The notes beneath the pieces are model-generated. The model did not search any database. It worked only from the letters and a program-made list of their open reading frames with translations, and was not told where the DNA came from. The position numbers were made by a program, and so were the translations under genes. A DNA stretch of 64,000 nucleotides. It comes from Clostridiales bacterium (GTDB taxonomy: Bacteria; Bacillota; Clostridia; Oscillospirales; Oscillospiraceae). Position 1 is the first letter of the stretch; the number at the start of each line of letters is the position of its first letter. The stretch is taken from assembly GCA_019418025.1 (NCBI GenBank), contig DYCR01000002.1, positions 1 to 64,000 of the forward strand, written 5' to 3'. Below are positions 16,827 through 24,552 of the stretch, piece after piece.

Positions 16827-16869
16827 AAACACAGGCATCAAGGGCAGGTCCTTTGGTGCCTGTGTTTTT
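16827..16869 (+). terminator. Terminator of malQ
   Basis: AAACACAGGCA pairs with TGCCTGTGTTT, extended by a partly paired CAAGG/CCTTTG section, and is followed by TTTTTG. It lies 35 bp after the stop codon. Confidence 0.85.
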
Positions 16870-16900
16870 GCTTCATGGCGGCGATCACAGCGAGTGAAAG

Positions 16901-17002
16901 TTCTTCGGCGTTAGCCGCCGGATAGAACGCTTTGGAAAAGCGTATAGAAATAAGTGTGATTTCTATACAGATCGACAGCGGAGGGGAAACCTCCGTGGGC
17001 GG
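16901..17002 (+). ncRNA. Candidate structured leader RNA before the PTS operon
   Basis: Three consecutive hairpins (ACGCTT/AAGCGT at 16927-16943; ATAGAAAT/ATTTCTAT at 16944-16966; GGAGG/CCTCC at 16980-16994) are enclosed by CCGCC at 16915-16919 and GGCGG at 16998-17002, giving a four-way junction. A rival hairpin with CGGC-GTTA-GCCG at 16906-16917 could form instead. I do not recognise a known riboswitch class. It lies about 410 bp upstream of the PTS IIA gene and may belong to its leader or be an independent small RNA. Confidence 0.4.
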
Positions 17003-17414
17003 TATTGAGCGCAGGCGGAGGAATCATATTCTGGAGTCTTATTGAAAAAAACGGTAAAAAAATACGGAATTTGCGAAAAAAGAATCTGTTTTACAGTCAG
17101 AACCTAGTGTACACTCAGCTGAAAACGCTGGGGTGTATCAATATCAATTTAAAAAGTGTATAAAATAGGAGGACTGTATATTTGATATTTGTGCAATGTT
17201 TGCATAAGCCGGAGGGAAAGAGATGCAACATGACGATAAAATCCGGGAGCAGCCTTGAAAAAAGGGGTGTTACAACGGGGATTGTGTATAAATTTAGTAT
17301 ATAGTGTGTAAAAACGAGAGGTAGAGTGAAATTAATCCGTTTGAATCCTGAAGGGAGAATGCATATAATGAGGCCATCAAAAAGACGTTGAAACAACGCA
17401 GGGAGGAATATCTT
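17003..17414 (+). promoter_or_regulatory. PTS operon upstream region with inverted repeat and weak -24/-12-like element
   Basis: TACACTCAGC at 17110-17119 is imperfectly inverted as GCTGGGGTGTA at 17127-17137, and AGTGTACACT at 17106-17115 is a perfect palindrome. About 50-70 bp further, at 17188-17203, TTTGTGCAATGTTTGC has the -12 TTGC but TG instead of GG at -24, so a sigma-54 promoter is only weakly supported. A LevR-type regulator is encoded downstream of the operon and could bind the inverted repeat. GGGAGG eight bases before 17415 is the ribosome site. Confidence 0.35.
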
Positions 17415-17720
17415 ATGGATACAGAAATGATTGCAATGACCCTCATTGCCCATTCGGGCGATGCCCGCACACTGGCTTTTCAGGCACTGCAGGCGGTAAA
17501 GAAGGGCGACTTTGATGAGGCTGACCGTCTCATGCAGGAGAGCATGAAGGAGTCTGTACAGGCTCATGACGGACAGACCGACCTTCTGGCGGCAGAGGCC
17601 AAGGGTGAAAAGATCGAATTGGGTATCCTGCTGATCCATGCTCAGGATCATTTGATGACCAGTATGCTGGCTCAGGAGCTGATCGGCGAGATGATCCAGA
17701 TGTACAAGAATATGAAATAA
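17415..17720 (+). CDS. PTS lactose/cellobiose-family IIA component
   Basis: This 101-residue helical protein has the family active-site string LIHAQDHLM (His at 75 and 79, one of which takes the phosphate from HPr). It forms a trimer in known members and passes phosphate to IIB. The order IIA-IIB-IIC, with 20 and 12 bp gaps, shows an operon. Homologues serve cellobiose, chitobiose, lichenan and lactose uptake. The two 6-phospho-beta-glycosidases downstream favour a beta-glucoside substrate. Confidence 0.94.
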   Translation: MDTEMIAMTLIAHSGDARTLAFQALQAVKKGDFDEADRLMQESMKESVQAHDGQTDLLAAEAKGEKIELGILLIHAQDHLMTSMLAQELIGEMIQMYKNMK

Positions 17721-17740
17721 TTTATAGGAGGAATTGAAAA

Positions 17741-18037
17741 ATGAGAATTTTGTTAGCGTGTGGTGCAGGCCTGTCTACCAGCATCCTGATGAAGAAGATC
17801 GTGAAGTATTGCGAGGATCAGGGCGAAGAGCTGAAGATCGAAGCGGTTCCCGTCAACAATGCGGAGAACTATCAGAATGATTACGACTGTGTCCTGATCG
17901 GACCGCAGGTTTCTTACCGTCTGGATGAGCTGAAGGGAACCCTGAAGATCCCCGTTGCAAGCATCCCCTCTTTGGATTACGCCATTGGAAATGCCGAAAA
18001 TGTGATGAAGCTTGCCCATAAGATCACCGGCAAATAA
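17741..18037 (+). CDS. PTS cellobiose-family IIB component
   Basis: A 98-residue IIB with the phospho-cysteine C7 in the loop ACGAGLSTSILMKKI, the hallmark of the Lac/Cel family. It takes phosphate from IIA and gives it to sugar bound to IIC. GGAGG lies eleven bases before the ATG. It is a free-standing domain, as in cel/lic systems, rather than fused to IIC. Confidence 0.96.
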   Translation: MRILLACGAGLSTSILMKKIVKYCEDQGEELKIEAVPVNNAENYQNDYDCVLIGPQVSYRLDELKGTLKIPVASIPSLDYAIGNAENVMKLAHKITGK

Positions 18038-18049
18038 GGGAGAGCAGAG

Positions 18050-19372
18050 ATGAATAGTAGATTAGAGCAGTTCGCGAACAGCGGCTTTATGAAAAAGCTC
18101 CAGCAGTGGAGCGTCAGCCTGTCTCAGAGCCCTGCCTTTGGCACCATCAGCGTGGGCATGGGCGGCACCATGGGCCTTATCATGATCGGTGCAGTGATCC
18201 AGATCATCTGCGCCCTCGGCGGTCTGGTGTTCGGCTGGAAGGCGGGCGATCCCATCTACGATGCGCTTTATATGCCTTACGAGCTGACCATGGGTCTTTT
18301 GGGCCTGTTCATGTCCTTCACTCTGGCATATAACTATGCAAAGCGTCTGGGTGTGAAGGCCACCATTCAGTCCGGCTTTACCGCCATGGTTTGCTTCATT
18401 CTGGTTTGCTCGCCGATCACCTCCGTGACGAACGAGGCCGGAGTGACCTCCCGTGTTCTGAATGTTGGCGCAATGGGTGCAAACGGCATCTTTGCGGCGA
18501 TCCTGATCGGTCTGCTGTCTGTTCGCATCACCAAGTTTATCGTTGATCACAACCTGATCATCCGCATGCCCGATGTTGTTCCCGAAGGTATCCTGAACAG
18601 CTTTAATTCCATCATTCCTTCCGGCGTCAACATCCTGTTCTGGTATGGCCTGTCCATCCTGATTGCCTACTTCTCCAAGGGATCTCTCACCCTCAGCTCT
18701 TTGGTCACTACCGTCATCGCTACCCCGCTGAGCTATCTGGTTTCCCCCATAGGCATGATCTTCATTGTCATTGTTTACTGCCTGAGCTGGTTTTTCGGTA
18801 TCCACGGCGGCAGCGTTGTGTTCACTGCCATCATGCCGATTTACATTGCCGCATACGCAACCAACGCAGAAATGGCCGCAGCGGGACAAAACCTGATATT
18901 CAACCCCATTTTCCTGTATGGCTGTTTGTCGATCCTCGGCGGTTCCGGCAACACGCTGCCCCTGTGCATCATGGGTCTCAAGAGCAAGTCCAAGCAGATC
19001 AGTGCAGTGTCCAGAGCATCACTGGCTCCCGGTCTGTTCAACATCAACGAGCCGGCAATCTTCGGCTTCCCCATTATGTATAACCCCATTCTTCTGATCC
19101 CGTTTATCCTGAACAGCCTTGTGGTTATGCTGTTTATGTATCTGGCATACACCTTCAATCTGATGGGCCTTCCCCGCGTCCTCATTATGACGACACTGCC
19201 TGTCGGCTTGCAGCAGTTCATGGCAACACTGGATTGGCGCAATCTGGTATTCGTATTGCTGATGTTCCCCGTTGTGTATCTGATCTATCTCCCCTTCTAC
19301 AAGGTTTACGAGAAGCAGTGCCTTGCCCGCGAGGAAGCAGAAGCCGCACAGTCCGCTGAAGCAGGTGAATAA
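18050..19372 (+). CDS. PTS cellobiose-family IIC permease
   Basis: A 440-residue integral membrane permease with about ten hydrophobic segments and the family motifs NINEPAIFGFPIMYNP and IHGGSVV. It translocates the sugar and, with IIB, releases it as the 6-phosphate. A substrate such as cellobiose or a related beta-disaccharide is inferred from the downstream hydrolases; the presence of a MupG-like protein leaves a muramic-acid-containing disaccharide possible. A hairpin terminator follows the stop. Confidence 0.95.
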   Translation: MNSRLEQFANSGFMKKLQQWSVSLSQSPAFGTISVGMGGTMGLIMIGAVIQIICALGGLVFGWKAGDPIYDALYMPYELTMGLLGLFMSFTLAYNYAKRLGVKATIQSGFTAMVCFILVCSPITSVTNEAGVTSRVLNVGAMGANGIFAAILIGLLSVRITKFIVDHNLIIRMPDVVPEGILNSFNSIIPSGVNILFWYGLSILIAYFSKGSLTLSSLVTTVIATPLSYLVSPIGMIFIVIVYCLSWFFGIHGGSVVFTAIMPIYIAAYATNAEMAAAGQNLIFNPIFLYGCLSILGGSGNTLPLCIMGLKSKSKQISAVSRASLAPGLFNINEPAIFGFPIMYNPILLIPFILNSLVVMLFMYLAYTFNLMGLPRVLIMTTLPVGLQQFMATLDWRNLVFVLLMFPVVYLIYLPFYKVYEKQCLAREEAEAAQSAEAGE

Positions 19373-19377
19373 TCATA

Positions 19378-19419
19378 AATCCCTTTTATCAATTTAATGA
19401 TGAAAGGGATTTTTTTAAC
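19378..19419 (+). terminator. Attenuating terminator inside the PTS operon
   Basis: AAATCCCTTT and AAAGGGATTT form a ten-base stem with a TATCA/TGATG inner extension, followed by TTTTTTT. It separates the transport genes from the hydrolase genes and probably makes the transporter mRNA more abundant. Confidence 0.8.
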
Positions 19420-19443
19420 AATTTAGCAAAGGAGCGCAAAAAC

Positions 19444-20628
19444 ATGAAACATGAGTTAGGGATTTCCGTTTATCCCGATCTGAGCCCTCTGGCACGGATC
19501 GAAGAATATTTTGCACTGGCAGCCAAGTATGGCGTTTCCAAGGTCTTTTCCAGTATGTTCTCTGTGGAGGGGACCGGGGATGAGGTTCTTGTATATTTTG
19601 ACAAGCTGATCTCAGCGGCCCATAAGCACCATTTGAAGGTGGCACTGGATGTCAATCCCATGTGCTTTGAGAAGGTGGGAGCAAGCCCAGAGGATCTGGA
19701 GGTGTTCCATCGGATCGGCGTGGATATTCTGCGGATGGACCTGAGCTACGGTCCGGAGGGGGATGCCAAGCTTGTGAACAATCCGTATGGAATCGCCATT
19801 GAATTCAATAATTCCCCCAAGATCGTCAATGGTCTGATGGCGTCCGGCATTGCCCCCGAGCGGATCTCTGTGTGCCATAATTTTTATCCTCAGAGATATA
19901 CGGCAATGAAGTGGGACAAGTTTGTGCGGAAGAATGTGGAGATCAAGGCCATTTCCCGAGCGGTCCGCATTGCGGCGTTTATCTCCTCCACCGAGCCGGG
20001 GACCCACGGCGTGTGGGGGGCGGAATACGGGCTTCCCACCGTGGAGAAGCTGCGGATGCTCCCCATTGATCTTCAGGCAAGAATGCTTTTGGCCACCGGA
20101 GATGTGGATGATCTGCTCATTGGAAACGCCTATGCCGGCGAGGAGGAATTTCGCAGATTGCAAGAGGTCACGCGGGAAAGTGCCGAGAGCGACCAGCCCA
20201 TGGACCCGACCCTTGCCATGCTGGTAGAGCATGGGATCATCGATCTTGACAAGCCGGTAAAGCGGCTCCGTGTCACATTGGATCAGGAGGTCACGGAAAA
20301 GGAAAAGGAGGTGCTGTTTTCCTTCGCACCCCATTTGGAAATGGGAGACAGCTCTGAGTGGATCTGGCGCACCAGGATCTCCAGATTCAAGTACAGTCAG
20401 CCCAGTGAGCATCTGCCGCCCAGAAAGGTCGATGGCGAGATGTTCGCCGTGGGTGATGTTGTCATTGTCAACGACAGCTACAAGCATTATGCCGGCGAAG
20501 TGCAGATCGTGAAAATCCCCATTGTCAATGACGGCACGAGAAACCGTGTGGGACATCTTGACGAGGATGAGTACCAGATGATGGAACTGGTCCACGATGG
20601 AGATTTGGTGGAATTTTTGGTAAAATAA
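19444..20628 (+). CDS. MupG-like 6-phospho-N-acetylmuramidase (DUF871 family)
   Basis: The 394-residue protein fits the DUF871/MupG family: an N-terminal TIM-barrel starting LGISVYPDLSPLARI with LDVNPMCFEK and RMDLSYG, and a C-terminal cyclophilin-like domain containing VGDVVIVND. The characterised MupG cleaves MurNAc-6-phosphate-GlcNAc in peptidoglycan recycling. Many cellobiose-type PTS operons carry family members whose substrate is untested, so muramidase activity here is inferred. It lies between the PTS genes and two GH1 glycosidases, and its last codons are 14 bp before the next start. Confidence 0.85.
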   Translation: MKHELGISVYPDLSPLARIEEYFALAAKYGVSKVFSSMFSVEGTGDEVLVYFDKLISAAHKHHLKVALDVNPMCFEKVGASPEDLEVFHRIGVDILRMDLSYGPEGDAKLVNNPYGIAIEFNNSPKIVNGLMASGIAPERISVCHNFYPQRYTAMKWDKFVRKNVEIKAISRAVRIAAFISSTEPGTHGVWGAEYGLPTVEKLRMLPIDLQARMLLATGDVDDLLIGNAYAGEEEFRRLQEVTRESAESDQPMDPTLAMLVEHGIIDLDKPVKRLRVTLDQEVTEKEKEVLFSFAPHLEMGDSSEWIWRTRISRFKYSQPSEHLPPRKVDGEMFAVGDVVIVNDSYKHYAGEVQIVKIPIVNDGTRNRVGHLDEDEYQMMELVHDGDLVEFLVK

Positions 20629-20642
20629 AAGAGGGGTTGGCA

Positions 20643-22079
20643 ATGAGTTTTCCAAAAGATTTTCTATGGGGCGCAAGCTCCTCAAGCGCTCAGGTCGAAG
20701 GGGCGTATGATGTGGACGGCAAGGGGCTGACCACGTGGGACTATGAAAAAAAGCGCATCAATCCCGGGTGCTGTTCCTTTCGATACGCCTCAGACTTTTA
20801 TCATCACTATTCGGAAGATATCGCCCTGATGGCGGAAATGGGGTTCAAGGTGTTCCGCATGTCCATTTCGTGGGCAAGGATTCTGCCGGAGGGCGAGGGA
20901 GAAGTGAATCCCAAGGGGATCGAGTTTTATAAGAACGTGTTTCGGGAGTGCCATAAGCATGGGATCGAGCCGTTGGTAACAATTTTTCATTTTGACTTGC
21001 CAGCAGCACTGGAAAAGAGGTATAATGGATGGCATTCCCGCAAGACCGCCGATGCATATGTCAACTACTGTAAAATTTTGTTTGAAAATTTTAAGGATGA
21101 CGTTCATTACTGGCTGACAAATAACGAATATAATGTTATGATCTACTACGGCGCGGTGGACATGCTCACAGGAAAGAGCAATGATCTGAATGCACTGTAC
21201 AATACGGGACACACCCAACTGGTTGCGATGGCAAAGGCAATCGCCCTGTGCCACCAAATGTGTCCGGATGCCAAGATCGGTCCTGCACCCAATCTGTGCG
21301 CATGCTATCCGGCAAGCGCCGATCCCAAGGACACCATCGCCGCAATGAACATGGAGGATCTGCGAAATAATATGTGGATCGATCCACTGGTGTTCGGTAC
21401 GTACCCAAGGTCCGTTTACCGGTATTTTGCACTCAATCACATTCAACTGGATATTCAGCCCGGGGATATGGAAGCCCTCCGGGACTGCCATCCCGACTTT
21501 ATCGGCTTTAACTGCTATGGGAATGAAACCATAGCGCACTGCGATCACTACGAGATCGACTGGTCTGACATGGTGGGGGCGGACAACCGCAGCACCAGCT
21601 ACCTGACCAAGCTGTCGGAGAAGCCGGGGGTGGGCAAGGCTGTTTCCAATCCCTTCTTTGCAACGGGGGAGGACGGACACAGGTTTGACCCCAGCTGCTT
21701 GCGTGTCACGGCTCGGAAGCTGAGTGACAGATATCATCTTCCGCTTATCATCACCGAAAACGGATACGGCCGTCCGGACACTCTGGAAGCCGACGGCTCT
21801 GTTCACGACAGCTACCGCATCGAGCATCTGAGAGAAATGATCCGTCAGATGAGCATCGGGATCGACGAGGGGGCGCTGCTGTTTGGCTACTGCCCGTGGA
21901 GCGCGATGGATCTGGTATCCACCCGGGAAGGCATCACCAAGCGCTATGGCTTTATCTATGTGGATCGTGATGAAAACGACGAAGCTGCAAAGGATGCGCC
22001 TATGAAGCGTTATCGGAAGGACAGCTTCTATTGGTATAAGAATGTAATTGCTTCTAATGGAAAGGATTTGGGTGAATAA
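20643..22079 (+). CDS. GH1 6-phospho-beta-glucosidase (first copy)
   Basis: A 478-residue GH1 enzyme. The acid/base Glu is in LTNNEYN and the nucleophile Glu in IITENGYG; the usual N-terminal FPKDFLWGASSSSAQVEG is present. The acid/base motif is NNE rather than the common FNE. GH1 enzymes beside PTS genes hydrolyse sugar-6-phosphate beta-glycosides delivered by the PTS. The ATG at 20643 follows GAGGGG; a TTG two codons upstream is in frame. It abuts the second GH1 gene. Confidence 0.94.
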   Translation: MSFPKDFLWGASSSSAQVEGAYDVDGKGLTTWDYEKKRINPGCCSFRYASDFYHHYSEDIALMAEMGFKVFRMSISWARILPEGEGEVNPKGIEFYKNVFRECHKHGIEPLVTIFHFDLPAALEKRYNGWHSRKTADAYVNYCKILFENFKDDVHYWLTNNEYNVMIYYGAVDMLTGKSNDLNALYNTGHTQLVAMAKAIALCHQMCPDAKIGPAPNLCACYPASADPKDTIAAMNMEDLRNNMWIDPLVFGTYPRSVYRYFALNHIQLDIQPGDMEALRDCHPDFIGFNCYGNETIAHCDHYEIDWSDMVGADNRSTSYLTKLSEKPGVGKAVSNPFFATGEDGHRFDPSCLRVTARKLSDRYHLPLIITENGYGRPDTLEADGSVHDSYRIEHLREMIRQMSIGIDEGALLFGYCPWSAMDLVSTREGITKRYGFIYVDRDENDEAAKDAPMKRYRKDSFYWYKNVIASNGKDLGE

Positions 22080-22080
22080 T

Positions 22081-23553
22081 ATGGGATTTCCTAAGAATTT
22101 TATGTGGGGCGGAGCAGTTGCCGCAAACCAGTGTGAGGGTGCGTGGGATGCAGACGGAAAGGGTATGACGGTTTCCGATGCCTGCACCGCAGGAACGGTG
22201 GATACACCGAGATATACCACCTATCTGACAAAGGACGGACAGCCGGGAAAAGCGATGATGTTTCAGGATCTGCCGGAGGGGGCGCATCGTGCCGTTCTGG
22301 ACGGATACTACTATCCGTACCACGAGGGTATTGATTTCTACCACAATTACAAGGAAGATATCGCCCTGTTTGCGGAGATGGGATTTAAGATCTTCCGGAT
22401 GTCCATTTCTTGGGCCCGGATCTTCCCCAAGGGAATTGAGCAGACCCCCAATCAGGCGGGACTTGATTTCTACCGCAATGTTTTTCTGGAACTGAAAAAA
22501 TACGGCATCGAGCCGTTGGTCACCATCTTCCACTACGACCTGCCTGTGTATCTGGAGGAGGAGCTGGGCGGATGGGAAAACCGGGAGCTGATCGACCTGT
22601 TTGAAAAGTACGCACGGGTCCTGTTTCAGGAGTATAAGGGTCTGGTAAAATACTGGCTGACCTTTAACGAGATCAACAGCCCGATCCTGCTGCGCAACTA
22701 TCTGCCCAACTACACCAAGGAAAAGGTCTGCCAAGGGCTGCAAACGCTGCACAATCAGTTCGTTGCCAGTGCAAGAGCTGTGCGGGCGGCTCACCAGATC
22801 GACCCGGGTATGATGGTGGGGGCCATGCTGGCAGGTACCTGCAGCTACCCCCTGACCTGCAACCCTGCTGATGTACAGGCCAACCAGAAGCGCATGCAGA
22901 ATGATTTTTATTACTGCGGCGACACCATGGTGCGGGGCGAATACCCCTACTTCGCCCAGAGACTTTGGAATGAATATGATGCAAAGCTGATCACCGAGCC
23001 TCAGGATTTTGTGGATCTGAAGGAAGGCAAGGTGGATATGGTCACCTTCTCTTTCTACTCCACCGGCTGCATCACCGTGGACGAAAAGGCGGAGAAGGCA
23101 AAGGGTAACTTTACCACCGGTGCAAAGAATCCCTACCTGAAGTACAGCGAATGGGGCTGGAGCATCGACGGACAGGGGCTGCGGTATTTCCTCAATGAGC
23201 TGTACGGCCGCTATCAGCTGCCGCTGATGGTGGTGGAAAACGGTCTGGGCGCGGTGGATGTGCTGGAGCAGGACGGCAGTGTTCACGATCCCTACCGCAT
23301 CGCCTACACCAAGGAGCATGTCATGGCGATGAAGGATGCGATTGCCGACGGCGTGGATCTGCGGGCATACACCTATTGGGGCTGCATCGATCTGGTCAGC
23401 GCCTCTACCGGTGAAATGAAGAAGCGCTACGGGTTCATCTATGTGGATCGGAACAACGACGGTTCCGGCACCCTGAAGCGCTACAAGAAGGATTCGTTCT
23501 ATTGGTATAAGAAGATGATCGCCTCCAACGGCGAAAATTTGGAAGAAAAATAA
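22081..23553 (+). CDS. GH1 6-phospho-beta-glucosidase (second copy)
   Basis: A 490-residue GH1 enzyme, a diverged paralogue of its neighbour, with the canonical acid/base Glu in TFNEIN and nucleophile in VVENGLG. Compared with the first copy it has a longer insertion after residue 25 (TAGTVDTPRY and beyond), typical of the BglA/BglH type. The start may be the ATG at 22081, matching the family N-terminus MGFPKNFMWG, or a GTG at 22072 that fits the AAAGGA site better and overlaps the upstream stop. Two paralogues suggest two phosphorylated disaccharides. Confidence 0.94.
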   Translation: MGFPKNFMWGGAVAANQCEGAWDADGKGMTVSDACTAGTVDTPRYTTYLTKDGQPGKAMMFQDLPEGAHRAVLDGYYYPYHEGIDFYHNYKEDIALFAEMGFKIFRMSISWARIFPKGIEQTPNQAGLDFYRNVFLELKKYGIEPLVTIFHYDLPVYLEEELGGWENRELIDLFEKYARVLFQEYKGLVKYWLTFNEINSPILLRNYLPNYTKEKVCQGLQTLHNQFVASARAVRAAHQIDPGMMVGAMLAGTCSYPLTCNPADVQANQKRMQNDFYYCGDTMVRGEYPYFAQRLWNEYDAKLITEPQDFVDLKEGKVDMVTFSFYSTGCITVDEKAEKAKGNFTTGAKNPYLKYSEWGWSIDGQGLRYFLNELYGRYQLPLMVVENGLGAVDVLEQDGSVHDPYRIAYTKEHVMAMKDAIADGVDLRAYTYWGCIDLVSASTGEMKKRYGFIYVDRNNDGSGTLKRYKKDSFYWYKKMIASNGENLEEK

Positions 23554-23573
23554 GAAGGTTTGAGTTTTAGAGT

Positions 23574-24422
23574 ATGAAGCGTAGCAGAGTAAAAGAGTAC
23601 GGTATTATTGCGTTCGGTTCGTTTTTGTTTTGCGCCGGACTGAACTGGTTCATTGTGCCTCTGGGGTTGTACAACGGCGGAACCGTCGGTATCTCCCAGA
23701 TCATCCGAAGTGTCTGGAATTTCAATGCCAGCTTCGATGTGGCCGGTATCATCAACTTTATTTTGAATATCCCGCTGCTGTTTTTGGCATATTTCCACTT
23801 TGGACGGTCGTTGTTCCTCAAGACATTTTTCAGTATTGCCACCCAGACTATCCTCTTTACACTGATCCCCATTCCCGCAAGCCCCATCATCGATGAATAT
23901 GCGGTGGCTTGCCTGATGGGCGGTGTGCTGGCAGGTGCCGGCGTGGGCATCACGCTGAAAGCAGGCGGTTCCGGCGGCGGACTGGATATTCTGGGCCTGT
24001 ACTTCACACAGAAGATCAAGGATTTCGGTGTGGGACGGTTTACTCTGCTGATCAACGCGATCATATATTTCATCTGTGCCATCTTGTTTGAGCTTCCTGT
24101 GGCCATCTATTCGATCCTCTATTCCATGGTATATTCCATGGCTGTGGATAAGACCCACTTGCAGAACATCAATACCAGTGTTATGATCTTCAGCAAGAAA
24201 AAGGAGATCTGCGAGGTGATTCTCCGGGAACTGAACCGGGGCGTTACCTACTGGACGGGTAAGGGTGGATATACGGATACGGACACCTATGTGATCTACA
24301 CCGTACTTTCCAAGTACGAGGTTCGGACCTTGCAGGATAAGCTGCACCAGAAGGACCCAGACGCTTTTGTCATCATTACAGAGGAGGATCAGATCCTGGG
24401 AAATTATGAAGTACGCCTGTAA
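23574..24422 (+). CDS. YitT/DUF2179-family membrane protein
   Basis: A 282-residue protein with five to six N-terminal membrane helices (to about 200), including FIVPLGLYNGGTVGISQII and GSGGGLDILG, then a soluble C-terminal DUF2179 domain of about 80 residues (GKGGYTDTDTYVIYTVL). The family is widespread in Firmicutes; its transport substrate, if any, is unknown. It follows the glycosidase genes by 20 bp, so it is probably the last structural gene of the operon. Confidence 0.93.
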   Translation: MKRSRVKEYGIIAFGSFLFCAGLNWFIVPLGLYNGGTVGISQIIRSVWNFNASFDVAGIINFILNIPLLFLAYFHFGRSLFLKTFFSIATQTILFTLIPIPASPIIDEYAVACLMGGVLAGAGVGITLKAGGSGGGLDILGLYFTQKIKDFGVGRFTLLINAIIYFICAILFELPVAIYSILYSMVYSMAVDKTHLQNINTSVMIFSKKKEICEVILRELNRGVTYWTGKGGYTDTDTYVIYTVLSKYEVRTLQDKLHQKDPDAFVIITEEDQILGNYEVRL

Positions 24423-24552
24423 GAAGCCGGACAGGCAGCCGGAAGATTTCGGAAAAACGGGGGCTTTATCCCAAAGGAGCGTCACAGGACCCTTTTCAGG
24501 GGCACGTGATGCGTAACGCAAACATCATATAAAAACATAAGGAGGTCGCAGG

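Noticed and set aside
17188..17203. Sigma-54 promoter for the PTS operon
   Set aside because: The -24 GG is missing (TG), and the regulator lacks GAFTGA, so I did not call it as a promoter.
20790..23319. Long minus-strand frames over the two GH1 genes
   Set aside because: Antisense shadows of GC-rich coding sequence; the GH1 catalytic motifs are on the plus strand.
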